Assembly (NCBI RefSeq): GCF_965660005.1
Contig: NZ_CBFHYF010000008.1
Span: 1 to 62,360 of the forward strand
Reading direction: 5' to 3'
DNA: 62,360 bases
Source of the DNA: Porticoccus sp965660005
GTDB taxonomy: Bacteria; Pseudomonadota; Gammaproteobacteria; Pseudomonadales; Porticoccaceae
Under the pieces are notes generated by a model. The model had not been told where the DNA came from. It did not search any database and worked only from the letters and a program-made list of their open reading frames with translations. Below, in pieces: positions 50,883 through 59,514 of this stretch. Both the position numbers and the translations under genes were made by a program. Within the stretch, counting starts at the first letter, position 1. Every line of letters starts with the position of its first letter.

Positions 50883-51719
50883 GTGGTGCCCGACATCGCC
50901 AGTCTGCTGACGCGCAGCCACGAGCTGTCCGGCATCAGTGAGACCCCCCGGCTGGATACCGAATTGCTGCTTTGTCATGTGCTCGGAAAGCCGAGAGCTT
51001 ACCTTTATACCTGGCCAGAATACCGATTGCTGCCCTCTGAGGTGGCCGGCTTTGAGGCACTGTTTACGCGCCGGGTACGAGGTGAACCGATAGCCTATCT
51101 CACTGGCTGGCGGGAGTTCTGGTCGCTGTTGTTACGAGTCTCCCCTGCCACTCTGATTCCCCGGCCAGAGACTGAATTATTGGTGACATTGGCGCTGGCA
51201 TTGCCTCTGGGTGACACCGCCTCGGTGGCAGATCTGGGCACGGGCACGGGTGCGTTAGCGCTGGCGCTGGCCAGCGAACGGCCGCTCTGGCAGATATCGG
51301 CGGTGGATGCTTTCCCCGATGCTTTGGCGCTGGCGGAGTGTAATTGCCGGGAGCTGGGCTATGGCAATGTTCGGGTTTTCCGTAGCGACTGGTTTTCAGC
51401 CCTTGCCGGCTCCCGTTTTGATCTGGTGGTGAGCAATCCACCCTATATTGATGCAGCTGATACGCATTTGCGGCAGGGCGATGTTCGTTTTGAGCCAGCT
51501 TCTGCATTGGTGGCCCCTGACGATGGATTTGGTGATCTGACGGTGATTATCGAAAGGGCTGGTGAGCATCTTAATCCTGGCGGCTGGCTATTGCTTGAGC
51601 ACGGCTGGCAGCAGGGTGGCATGGTGCGTCAATTGATGAGCCAGGCCGGTTTTCTGACGGTGGCAACACATCTCGATTTGGCAGGGCGAGAGCGCGTTAC
51701 CGCCGGGCGTATGGCATAA
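50883..51719 (+). CDS. prmC: Peptide chain release factor N(5)-glutamine methyltransferase
   Basis: PrmC methylates the GGQ glutamine of RF1 and RF2. The 278-residue product has the N-terminal helical domain (PRLDTELLLCHVLGKPRAYLYTW in part), SAM-binding VADLGTGTGALALALA, and the catalytic NPPY in VVSNPPYIDA. Start codons GTG at 50883 or 50886 are both possible. The gene follows prfA after three bases, its usual partner. Confidence 0.95.
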   Translation: MVPDIASLLTRSHELSGISETPRLDTELLLCHVLGKPRAYLYTWPEYRLLPSEVAGFEALFTRRVRGEPIAYLTGWREFWSLLLRVSPATLIPRPETELLVTLALALPLGDTASVADLGTGTGALALALASERPLWQISAVDAFPDALALAECNCRELGYGNVRVFRSDWFSALAGSRFDLVVSNPPYIDAADTHLRQGDVRFEPASALVAPDDGFGDLTVIIERAGEHLNPGGWLLLEHGWQQGGMVRQLMSQAGFLTVATHLDLAGRERVTAGRMA

Positions 51720-51731
51720 CCTGCTTCCGGG

Positions 51732-52217
51732 TTACTCGATAGTTTTAAGCTGCCGGTACTGGCCGCCGTGGAAAATCAGCGGGTCCATTTCAGTATTGCT
51801 GAATTCGAGTACCCGGCCCACCAGAATGACATGATCGCCACCGGGATAGCGATGTTCGATTTGGCATTGAAAATGACAGGGGCAGTCATCCAGCAGCGGT
51901 AGTCCATGTAGCCCCGAGTGCCACCGAACATTGGCAAATTTGTTGTCATCGGTACCGGCAAATAATTGTGACAGGTTGGACTGACCACTGTGCAGGATGT
52001 TAACAGCGAAATAGTCCTGTTCCTGAAACAGTCCAAATAACCGCGATTCACTGCCCACACACCAGGAAACCAGCGCCGGTTCAAGCGACACGGAGGAGAA
52101 ACTGTTGGCGGTCATGCCTCTGGCATTGCCATCTGCATCCCGTGTGGTTATCACCGTGATACCGGTGGCAAAGTTACCCATGGCGCTGCGCATGTTACGG
52201 GTCTGGTCTTTGGTCAT
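51732..52217 (-). CDS. Flavin reductase-like, FMN-binding protein
   Basis: The 161-residue protein belongs to the flavin reductase-like FMN-binding family: MRSAMGNFATGITVITTRD at the start, GMTANSFSSVSLEPALVSWCV, and the C-terminal ILVGRVLEFSNTEMDPLIFHGGQYR in parts. Such enzymes reduce FMN or FAD with NAD(P)H or serve as partners of monooxygenases. It lies 69 bases downstream of the AMMECR1-like gene on the same strand, so it may be co-transcribed. No partner oxygenase is nearby. Confidence 0.88.
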   Translation of the reverse strand: MTKDQTRNMRSAMGNFATGITVITTRDADGNARGMTANSFSSVSLEPALVSWCVGSESRLFGLFQEQDYFAVNILHSGQSNLSQLFAGTDDNKFANVRWHSGLHGLPLLDDCPCHFQCQIEHRYPGGDHVILVGRVLEFSNTEMDPLIFHGGQYRQLKTIE

Positions 52218-52286
52218 GGTGGCTGCCTCTGGGCCTGGATACTGAGCTGCGGCAAGGGTACTCCAAGTGTTGTCAGTTAAAAACCG

Positions 52287-52856
52287 TTATTCCCGAAAAC
52301 ACACGGCTTGATAGCGCCATGCCTTGAGTTTTTCCGCGGGTAGTTCCGGCTCCAGGCCAGCCTTGCGCTTGAGGTGATCGAGAAATTGCCGCTTGTCGGG
52401 GAGTGTGGTCCAGACACTGGGCAAAAACGTTGCACGCAGAGCGCCGGATTCCAGGGTAAGCCCGTCGATGCCGGGCTGAAGCTGTGACAGTAGTTCATCC
52501 TCGCTGGAAAACAGCATTGGCGTGGCGTGGCTGAGAACAGCTATTTCAATGGAAGTTAGTGGTTCCTCCTGCAGGGATAGCGGAGGGAAACGGGGGTCAT
52601 CCAATGCTGCAGAGGCGGCATGGTGTACAACATCCATTACCAGCGGTCGAGAGGGCTCTGTCGAGCCGATGCATCCGCGCAATATCTGCTTGATTTTCAG
52701 TGTGACAAAACTGCAAGCCGGTTGCTGCAAGGTGTGACTGAAGGCGGTCTCATCAATTTGCAGGTCCCGGTCAAACAGCAGTCTGACACGAATGCTTTCC
52801 CTGGCGAGTGTCAACAATATCTGCTGATCGTCCTCGCTGATCTCAATAAATGACAT
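52287..52856 (-). CDS. AmmeMemoRadiSam system protein A (AMMECR1 domain)
   Basis: The 189-residue protein is an AMMECR1-domain protein; the signature LRGCIGS is at about residue 59, and the family end VWTTLPDKRQFLDHLKRKAGL follows. The biochemical role of this conserved trio is not established. Its first 14 bases overlap the end of the Memo-like gene, so the two are translationally coupled. Confidence 0.9.
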   Translation of the reverse strand: MSFIEISEDDQQILLTLARESIRVRLLFDRDLQIDETAFSHTLQQPACSFVTLKIKQILRGCIGSTEPSRPLVMDVVHHAASAALDDPRFPPLSLQEEPLTSIEIAVLSHATPMLFSSEDELLSQLQPGIDGLTLESGALRATFLPSVWTTLPDKRQFLDHLKRKAGLEPELPAEKLKAWRYQAVCFRE

Positions 52857-53643
52857 AGGCGCCGTATCCTACTACGCGATCTCGATCTCCGGCGATATCA
52901 CCGGAGTTTCTGACATCCAATGTTTTCAGTTTCAGGTGTGCTTCCTCCACCCGTTTCAGCAGTCCATTAACCGCCCGGTTACCACAGGCCTGTTCACCGG
53001 TTAGATGGCTGTCAAATCCCTCAATCATTGAAGACGTGAATTTATCCAGCCGTTGCGCCTCATGGTAGGAATGATAGTGACTCAGGTCTGTGCTGATTAC
53101 AATCAGGGTCTCCCGGTTGCCCCACACGCGCCTTAATACATCGGTAACTCGTTCTCCGGGTGTATTGCCGACAACCAGTGGCAGCAGCATGAATTCATGC
53201 AGGACACGCTGTAAAAAGGGCAGCTGAATTTCAATGCTGTGTTCAAACTGGTGGGCGTCGTCATCCAGTGTTATCAGGGATTGCCTGGCCAGCATGTCAA
53301 TGCTTTGACGATCTACCGGTACATTGCCGAGTGGTGTCTGAAAGGCAGTCGCTGAGGGTGCAGCCAAACCCTGCAGGGGAATGCGGTGGCAGGGGCCAAT
53401 TAATATCACCCGGGAAATTTCCCGGCTCACCGGCGATAAGCAGCGGTAGGCTGTGGCGGCAATTGGTCCTGAATAGGGGTAGCCAGCATGGGGAACAATC
53501 AGTGCCTTCGGTCTGAAGCCCTCGGCTGACAGTAAAGTGTTGCAGGTTGCTTCTGCCAACAGCTGATCTACCTGATGCTGCAATACAACAGGATCTGCCG
53601 GGTAAAATGTGCCTGCTACAGCAGCTGTTCTGGTTCTGGTCAT
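52843..53643 (-). CDS. AmmeMemoRadiSam system protein B (Memo family)
   Basis: The 266-residue product belongs to the Memo family, related to class III extradiol dioxygenases. Visible are AGTFYPADP at the start, VPHAGYPYSGPIAA, LIGPCHRIPL, STDLSHYHSYHEA, and ACGNRAVNGLL. The histidines and the late cysteine correspond to the metal ligands described for human MEMO1. Function in bacteria is unknown. It heads the B-A pair and is divergent from the radical SAM gene. Confidence 0.9.
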   Translation of the reverse strand: MTRTRTAAVAGTFYPADPVVLQHQVDQLLAEATCNTLLSAEGFRPKALIVPHAGYPYSGPIAATAYRCLSPVSREISRVILIGPCHRIPLQGLAAPSATAFQTPLGNVPVDRQSIDMLARQSLITLDDDAHQFEHSIEIQLPFLQRVLHEFMLLPLVVGNTPGERVTDVLRRVWGNRETLIVISTDLSHYHSYHEAQRLDKFTSSMIEGFDSHLTGEQACGNRAVNGLLKRVEEAHLKLKTLDVRNSGDIAGDRDRVVGYGAYVIY

Positions 53644-53722
53644 GATAGCCGTAAACGTCTGGAGTTGTTCTATAACTATAGTGTGCTTTTATGATTGTTT
53701 TGAAAGCAGGTGAACTTCATTT

Positions 53723-54817
53723 ATGGCGACGAACAATCAATTGTCACCGGCAACATACCCGGCTCGCTATTGGCATGCGCTTGCCGATGGGCGATTGCAG
53801 TGTGATGTCTGCCCGCGCGAATGCAGGTTGCATGAAGGGCAGCGCGGGCTCTGTTATGTCCGGGGCCGGGAAGGCGATGAGATTGTCCTCTACAGCTATG
53901 GTCGGTCGAGTGGTTTTTGTGTAGATCCTATCGAAAAAAAACCGCTTAACCATTTTTTGCCGGGCAGTTCGGTGCTGTCCTTTGGTACCGCAGGTTGCAA
54001 TCTCGCCTGTAAATTCTGCCAGAACTGGGATATGAGTAAATCCCGCGAGATGGATACCCTGGCAGATTCGGCAATGCCGGTGAGACTGGCAGAGACTGCT
54101 TTGGAACTGGGTTGCCGCAGCATCGCCTTTACCTATAATGACCCGGTCATTTTTCTGGAATATGCCGTGGATGTCGCCAAGGCCTGCCGGGAAGTGGGGG
54201 TAAAAACTGTGGCCGTCAGTGCCGGCTATATTCAGGATGCCCCGCGCCGTGAGTTTTTTCAGTATATGGATGCAGCCAATATTGATTTGAAAGGTTTTAC
54301 CGAGGTCTTTTACCGGAAGGTCTGTGGTGGCGAGCTTCAGAACATTCTGGAGACACTCCAGTATGTGGCTCACGAGACAGATGTTTGGCTGGAGCTGACG
54401 ACCCTGTTGGTCCCCGGGGAAAACGATTCCGATGAAGAGCTCGATGCTATGACCCGTTGGGTGATGAGCGAGCTGGGGCCGGATGTGCCGATGCACTTCA
54501 CGGCGTTTCACCCCGACTGGAAAATGCGCGATACGCCGGCCACCCCACCGGAAACCCTGAGTCGCGCACGGCAAATTGCCTTGGGCAATGGTATTCACTT
54601 TGCCTACACGGGTAATGTCCACGATCCGAGTGGTGGCAGTACATTCTGTCCAAATTGTCATGAGGTTGTGATTGAAAGAGACTGGTATCAGTTGGGTTTT
54701 TGGGGCATCACGGCGGAGGGTCGATGTCATGTCTGTGATGCGCCATTGCCGGGTGTGTTTGAATCGGTGCCGGGCAATTGGGGGCCTAGACGTGTGCCGG
54801 TAAAATTGTTGCGATAG
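53723..54817 (+). CDS. AmmeMemoRadiSam system radical SAM enzyme
   Basis: The 364-residue enzyme has three cysteine groups. The N-terminal group is C27, C30, C34 and C44 (CDVCPRECRLHEG). The radical SAM core is C92, C96 and C99 (CNLACKFCQNW). The C-terminal ribbon-like group is C309, C312, C335 and C338. The fold is that of pyruvate formate-lyase-activating-type enzymes, with AFTYNDPVIFLEYA and NIDLKGFTEVFYRKV typical of this subfamily. The substrate is unknown. It is divergent from the B-A pair with a 79-base intergenic region. Confidence 0.92.
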   Translation: MATNNQLSPATYPARYWHALADGRLQCDVCPRECRLHEGQRGLCYVRGREGDEIVLYSYGRSSGFCVDPIEKKPLNHFLPGSSVLSFGTAGCNLACKFCQNWDMSKSREMDTLADSAMPVRLAETALELGCRSIAFTYNDPVIFLEYAVDVAKACREVGVKTVAVSAGYIQDAPRREFFQYMDAANIDLKGFTEVFYRKVCGGELQNILETLQYVAHETDVWLELTTLLVPGENDSDEELDAMTRWVMSELGPDVPMHFTAFHPDWKMRDTPATPPETLSRARQIALGNGIHFAYTGNVHDPSGGSTFCPNCHEVVIERDWYQLGFWGITAEGRCHVCDAPLPGVFESVPGNWGPRRVPVKLLR

Positions 54818-54898
54818 ATTTTCTGAGAAACAGGCAGGGCGGATATAACCGCAATCGCTGTTTTCTGTGGTTCCGAATGCAGTACTTTTATCCCGTGC

Positions 54899-54904
54899 TA
54901 TAAT
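54899..54904 (+). promoter_or_regulatory. Extended -10 promoter of the RhlB-type helicase gene
   Basis: A perfect TATAAT (54899-54904) is preceded by TG at the extended -10 position (TGCTATAAT). The -35 region is poor, as is common for extended -10 promoters. The start codon lies 53 bases downstream. Confidence 0.6.
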
Positions 54905-54957
54905 TTTGCTGTTTTCAAGACCGGGCTAATCCGGACATTCCCTTCCGTTGGCATATT

Positions 54958-56250
54958 ATGACTGAACAAACCACGCCCCAATCTCCCGAGACACAACCCA
55001 AACGACCTGCCCGCCGCAGTAAAGCGCCCGACAAACCCAGAGAAAGTTTATGGACCCTGTCGGACTTTCAGGTGCCCGAAGAGGAGGGAAAACTGCGATT
55101 CCACGATCTGGATCTACCAGAATCGTTGATGCACGGTATTGCTGACCTTGGTTTTCGATACTGCTCGCCGATTCAGGCTCGCTCACTTCCGTTTACTCTC
55201 AGGGCCCATGATGTGGTTGGTAAAGCCCAGACCGGTACCGGAAAAACGGCTGCCTTCCTGGTCACGATTATTACAGAATTGCTGAATCACACCATCGATG
55301 ATGAGCGTTTTGCGGGTGAGGCCCGCTCGCTGATTATCGCGCCCACCCGCGAGCTGGTCATGCAAATCGCTCAGGATGCCAAGGATCTCTGTAAATACAC
55401 GGACCTGCATGTGCACACCCTGGTGGGCGGTATGGACTATGACAAACAAAAGCGCCATTTGCTTGAGAGTGTTTGCGACATTCTTGTGGCCACGCCGGGC
55501 CGCTTGCTGGACTTTGCTGGCAGTCGTGATGTCTACCTGGACAGGGTTGAAGTATTGGTGCTCGATGAAGCTGACCGCATGCTGGATATGGGGTTTATTC
55601 CCCAGGTGCGACGTATTGTCAGGCTCACACCTCCCCGTGAAAATCGTCAGACGCTGTTTTTTTCTGCCACGTTTACCCCGGAGGTAGTCAACCTTGCCGA
55701 ACAGTGGACCGTGAGTCCGGTGAGCATTGAAATTGAGCCGGAGAGTGTGGCCACTGACAGTGTTGACCAGAAAGTCTTTATTGTTTCGGCAAAAGAAAAA
55801 TTCCGCTTGCTGGATGGCATCATGCAGCAGGAAGCGGTGGAAAGTGTGATTGTCTTTGCCAACCGCCGTGATCAATGTCGGCGATTACAGGAGAAGCTGA
55901 AAGGAAAGGGTTTCAGCGTGGGCTTGTTGTCGGGTGACGTTCCCCAGGCAAAGCGGGTCAAGACTCTGGATGACTTTAAGTCAGGTAAGCTCAAGGTGCT
56001 GGTTGCTACTGACGTGGCAGGCCGCGGTATCCATATCGACGGGGTCAGTCACGTTATCAATTTTACCCTGCCCGAAGAGCCTGAGGACTATGTACACCGG
56101 ATCGGTCGCACCGGTCGTGCTGGCAAATTCGGCACCTCCATCAGTTTCGCCTGTGAGGACGATGCCTTTTTGCTGGAACCTATCCAGAAGTTGCTGGGTA
56201 GAGAGCTGCACTGTGAACAGCCTGGCCCGGAATTGCTCGGTCACGTTTGA
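54958..56250 (+). CDS. rhlB: DEAD-box RNA helicase, RhlB type
   Basis: The 430-residue product has a basic, proline-rich N-terminal extension of about 45 residues and then the helicase core. Motif I is AQTGTGKTA, Ia is PTRELVMQ, II is VLDEADRML, III is FFSATF, V is ATDVAGRGIHIDG and VI is HRIGRTGRAG. In E. coli RhlB joins RNase E in the degradosome. The RhlB label rests on core similarity and the short tail and is less certain than the helicase call. Confidence 0.85.
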   Translation: MTEQTTPQSPETQPKRPARRSKAPDKPRESLWTLSDFQVPEEEGKLRFHDLDLPESLMHGIADLGFRYCSPIQARSLPFTLRAHDVVGKAQTGTGKTAAFLVTIITELLNHTIDDERFAGEARSLIIAPTRELVMQIAQDAKDLCKYTDLHVHTLVGGMDYDKQKRHLLESVCDILVATPGRLLDFAGSRDVYLDRVEVLVLDEADRMLDMGFIPQVRRIVRLTPPRENRQTLFFSATFTPEVVNLAEQWTVSPVSIEIEPESVATDSVDQKVFIVSAKEKFRLLDGIMQQEAVESVIVFANRRDQCRRLQEKLKGKGFSVGLLSGDVPQAKRVKTLDDFKSGKLKVLVATDVAGRGIHIDGVSHVINFTLPEEPEDYVHRIGRTGRAGKFGTSISFACEDDAFLLEPIQKLLGRELHCEQPGPELLGHV

Positions 56251-57029
56251 GGACGATGGTTATTGCTGCGCTTCAGTGATGGCCTGTCTTCGGCCAGATG
56301 GTCGAACCAGAAACAGGTGGCACCGACCACTGAAGCGGGCATGACGAAAAGGTTCAGCAGTGGCACGGTGGTGGCAATCAGCACGGTGCCACCAAAGCTC
56401 AGTGATTGCAGGCGCTGTTTTTTCAATGCGCCACGCAGCTCGGCAAATGACTGTCGATGGTTGTCTGCCGGATAGTCCAGATATTGCAAAGCCAAAGACC
56501 ATCCTCCCCACAGAAATGCAATCGCCGGTCCCACCAGATTCAATACCGGGATAAATGACAGAGCCAGTGTCAGCGCCAGGACGCCGAGGATTCTCGGCAA
56601 AAAATACCCCAGTTTGATCAATTCCCGTTTCATGGCGCTACCGGCCAGTGCCAGTAGATGCCTTGCTGAAATTGGTGTTTCCTGAATATTGTTGGTGAGC
56701 ACCTGTTCTGTCCGTTCCGAAAGCGGCCCATAGAATGGTGAGGCCAGTAAATTTCCGAGAATGGCAAACGTGTAGCCGTAGACCAGCAGTAAAAAGCCGC
56801 CAAAGAGCACCCAGAAGATCCACCTGATAAAGTCCAGCCAGGTTGGAATCATACTTGTCAGCCAGCCAAGTAGCTGACCAAACTGGTCAACTGCCAACCA
56901 GGTAAGGCCAATAAACAAAAAAGCATTGATCAGTAAGGGCCACAATACCAGCCAGCGCAGTTGTCGGTGATGGAGTAGTCGCATTCCCAAAAGCAGGTAT
57001 GCCGGGCCGATTCTGGTGGTTTTTGTCAT
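56241..57029 (-). CDS. cysZ: Sulfate transporter CysZ-like
   Basis: The 262-residue inner-membrane protein has about four to six hydrophobic segments. It matches CysZ/EI24-type proteins: YLLLGMRLLHHRQLRWLVLWPLLIN in part, PFYGPLSERTEQVL, and LQYLDYPADNHRQSF. CysZ imports sulfate for cysteine synthesis in E. coli. No cys genes are adjacent, so the substrate is inferred. Its 3' end overlaps the convergent helicase gene by ten bases. Confidence 0.88.
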   Translation of the reverse strand: MTKTTRIGPAYLLLGMRLLHHRQLRWLVLWPLLINAFLFIGLTWLAVDQFGQLLGWLTSMIPTWLDFIRWIFWVLFGGFLLLVYGYTFAILGNLLASPFYGPLSERTEQVLTNNIQETPISARHLLALAGSAMKRELIKLGYFLPRILGVLALTLALSFIPVLNLVGPAIAFLWGGWSLALQYLDYPADNHRQSFAELRGALKKQRLQSLSFGGTVLIATTVPLLNLFVMPASVVGATCFWFDHLAEDRPSLKRSNNHRPQT

Positions 57030-57136
57030 AACAGATTCCAGGTTTTTGGCATTCGATCGGATTGTTGTACACTTTCATTTTATGTGAATGAATAAATATG
57101 GACTTCCTGCCCAAGGGAGCCGGGGGGAGAGTGATT

Positions 57137-57880
57137 ATGAAAACACTGTTAAAGATTGTAGCCGGTCTGGTGGTCGTGTTGGTCCTTTTACTGGTGATCG
57201 GGATATTTAATCTTGATCGTGGCATCAAGGCGGCTGTAGAAACCGTGGGCCCAAGATTGACTCAATCGGATGTCACGCTGGCAGATGTAGACCTTTCCCT
57301 GAAAACTGGTGAGGGTAGTTTACGGGGTCTGGTGGTGGCTAACCCCGCTGGCTTCAGCGATGCCAATGCATTCTCCCTTGGGGAAATATTTCTCTCGGTC
57401 GAACCGGGGTCCGTGACCACCGATACCATTGTTATCAATAGTCTTCGTATTGTTGCCCCTGAAATTACTTACGAGTCGGGTAAAGGCGGTACCAACCTCA
57501 GTCAGCTACAGAAAAATATCAGTGAGGCGGCTGGCGAGGATACGCCAGCTTCTGCTGCCGATGACTCCAGTGAAGGCGCGGCCAAAAAACTCATCATCCG
57601 CGATCTGAAAATTACCGGTGCAAAAATGAGCTATGTGAATCCGTTGTTGAACGCGAAGCCCATTGAGTTGACCTTGCCGGACATTCAGTTGACCGGCATT
57701 GGCGAGAAATCCAATGGTGCCAGCGCTGCCGAAGTGGTCAGACAGGTTATGGTGGCGATCAACAAAAATGCTGCCAATGCGGCAGCCAATTCTGGTGCAC
57801 TTAAAGAGGCAGGAGATCAAATCAAGAAGCAGGTAGAGGACAAATTGGGTGGCTTCAAGGGGTTGCTTGACAAAAACTGA
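57137..57880 (+). CDS. AsmA-like anchored protein of unknown function
   Basis: The 247-residue protein has one N-terminal membrane anchor (IVAGLVVVLVLLLVIGIF), so the rest is periplasmic. It resembles AsmA/DUF748-type domains (VTLADVDLSLKTGEGSLRGLVVANPAGF in part; ELTLPDIQLTGIG). A low-complexity alanine/serine segment lies near residues 130-150, and an alanine-rich helix closes it. The ATG at 57137 has a GGAGAG box and starts the anchor. A role in envelope lipid traffic is inference only. Confidence 0.75.
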   Translation: MKTLLKIVAGLVVVLVLLLVIGIFNLDRGIKAAVETVGPRLTQSDVTLADVDLSLKTGEGSLRGLVVANPAGFSDANAFSLGEIFLSVEPGSVTTDTIVINSLRIVAPEITYESGKGGTNLSQLQKNISEAAGEDTPASAADDSSEGAAKKLIIRDLKITGAKMSYVNPLLNAKPIELTLPDIQLTGIGEKSNGASAAEVVRQVMVAINKNAANAAANSGALKEAGDQIKKQVEDKLGGFKGLLDKN

Positions 57881-58112
57881 GCCGCTGGCGGTTTGGCCAC
57901 AAATAAAAACGGTCATATAAAATAAGTTGTTCGACTTGTCCTGGGGGTGTTGTTATAGTGCCCCCGCATGGTATCCATCGGTCGGTACCTGTAGTGTCCT
58001 CGGTACTTTCCTTTCGGTTTTTCCCTGACACCCCCCTTAATCAATTGTTGCCAGCCTAAGACCGTTACTGTGCTCAATGCATCGCTAGGCCGGTTCCGGA
58101 GTTAAAATTTAT
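57881..58112 (+). other. Leader region of 232 bases before the RhlE-type helicase gene
   Basis: No gene is seen. An extended -10 element TGTTATAGT at 57951-57959 gives a likely start near 57966. That implies a long leader of about 145 nt before the helicase ATG. Long leaders are common ahead of cold-inducible helicase genes; that link is an inference. Confidence 0.5.
57951..57959 (+). promoter_or_regulatory. Candidate extended -10 promoter of the RhlE-type helicase gene
   Basis: TGT followed by TATAGT matches the extended -10 pattern. TTCGAC at 57930-57935, 18 bases upstream, is a partial -35. The helicase start codon is 153 bases downstream. Confidence 0.45.
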
Positions 58113-59462
58113 ATGTCATTTAATGACCTCGGCCTGTCGGCCGAATTGCTTCGTGCTGTGTCCGATCAGGGTTACAGAATACCTACCCCCATTCAGGCCA
58201 AAGCCATTCCCATTATTCTCCAGGGCCGCGATGTCCTGGCAGGCGCTCAAACCGGCACTGGAAAAACGGCCGGTTTTACCCTGCCATTATTGCATCGCCT
58301 CAGCGGCAAAAAGCCTGCTGACAATTGCCGCCCGGTTCGTGCCTTGGTATTAACCCCCACCCGTGAATTGGCTGCACAGGTGGCTGAGAGTGTCGTCACT
58401 TACGGCAAGCACCTACCGCTGAAATCCGGTGTGATTTTTGGTGGCGTCAATATCAATCCACAGATTTCAATGTTGCGCAGAGGCGTGGATATTCTGATCG
58501 CCACACCGGGTCGGTTACTGGACCATGTAAATCAGCGTACCCTCGATCTGTCCCAGGTGGAAATCCTGGTATTGGACGAAGCGGATCGCATGCTGGACAT
58601 GGGTTTTATCCATGACATCCGCAAGGTTTTGGCCCTGCTGCCAAAGCGACGTCAGAATCTGTTGTTTTCCGCAACCTTTTCCGATGAGATTAAACGCCTG
58701 GCTGACGGTTTGCTCGATGCGCCCGTGCTGATCGAGGTAGCTCGTCGCAATACGGCGTCTGAACAGGTGGCCCAAACCGTTCATCTGGTGGACAAGGGTC
58801 GCAAACGCGAGCTGTTGTCCTATCTGATTGGTGGCGGCAACTGGCAGCAAGTGCTGGTCTTTACCCGAACCAAGCACGGTGCCAACCGGCTTGCCGATCA
58901 GTTGACAGAAGATGGCTTGCGGGCTGCTGCGATTCACGGCAACAAAAGTCAGGGTGCCCGGACGAAAGCCCTGGCGGATTTCAAAAAGGGCTCGGTCCGG
59001 GTACTGGTGGCGACGGATATTGCCGCCCGTGGGCTGGATATTGATCAGCTGCCGCACGTGGTGAATTTCGAATTGCCCAATGTGCCCGAGGATTATGTGC
59101 ACCGTATCGGGCGCACCGGTCGTGCCGGCAATGAGGGCGAAGCGATTTCACTGGTCTGTGTGGACGAGCACAAGTTGCTGCGCGACATAGAGCGGGTGCT
59201 GAAACGCGAGGTTCCCCGGGGAAATATCAAAGGCTTTGAGCCGGATCTCTCCATTCGACCCGAGCCTATCCAGAATGGTCGCCGTAGCGGGAGTGGTGGC
59301 CGTCCCGGCGCCACAACAGGCGCACGTCGACCGGGCAAACCCCAGCATGCCCGCAGCACTGGCAATCGCAATGGTGGCAATGCCGCAGGCGATCGTCGCA
59401 GATCCACTGGGGCAAAACCGACCCAGGGTGCGCCGCGGCCAAGACGCGTTGCCTCACGCTAA
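58113..59462 (+). CDS. rhlE: DEAD-box RNA helicase, RhlE type
   Basis: The 449-residue product has the core at the very N-terminus (MSFNDLGLSAELLRAV), the Q motif in YRIPTPIQAKAIP, motif I AQTGTGKTAGF, II VLDEADRMLDMGF, III LLFSATF, and VI HRIGRTGRAG. A tail of about 70 residues rich in G, R and P (SGSGGRPGATTGARRPG) follows, as in RhlE. The helicase acts on structured RNA in ribosome assembly and cold adaptation. A GGAG box is present 11 bases before the ATG. Confidence 0.9.
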   Translation: MSFNDLGLSAELLRAVSDQGYRIPTPIQAKAIPIILQGRDVLAGAQTGTGKTAGFTLPLLHRLSGKKPADNCRPVRALVLTPTRELAAQVAESVVTYGKHLPLKSGVIFGGVNINPQISMLRRGVDILIATPGRLLDHVNQRTLDLSQVEILVLDEADRMLDMGFIHDIRKVLALLPKRRQNLLFSATFSDEIKRLADGLLDAPVLIEVARRNTASEQVAQTVHLVDKGRKRELLSYLIGGGNWQQVLVFTRTKHGANRLADQLTEDGLRAAAIHGNKSQGARTKALADFKKGSVRVLVATDIAARGLDIDQLPHVVNFELPNVPEDYVHRIGRTGRAGNEGEAISLVCVDEHKLLRDIERVLKREVPRGNIKGFEPDLSIRPEPIQNGRRSGSGGRPGATTGARRPGKPQHARSTGNRNGGNAAGDRRRSTGAKPTQGAPRPRRVASR

Positions 59463-59480
59463 GCAATCAGATCAAGTTGA

Positions 59481-59514
59481 AGCCGCGCCCGGTAAAATCG
59501 GGCGCGGCTTTTTT
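59481..59514 (+). terminator. Rho-independent terminator after the RhlE-type helicase gene
   Basis: AGCCGCGCCCG (59481-59491) pairs perfectly with CGGGCGCGGCT (59499-59509) around a seven-base loop, followed by six T (59509-59514). It lies 18 bases after the stop codon and abuts the end of the convergent hydrolase gene. Confidence 0.95.

Noticed and set aside
53744..54730. Open frame of 328 codons opposite the radical SAM gene
   Set aside because: It is antisense to a gene with clear CxxxCxxC and family motifs. There is no recognisable product.
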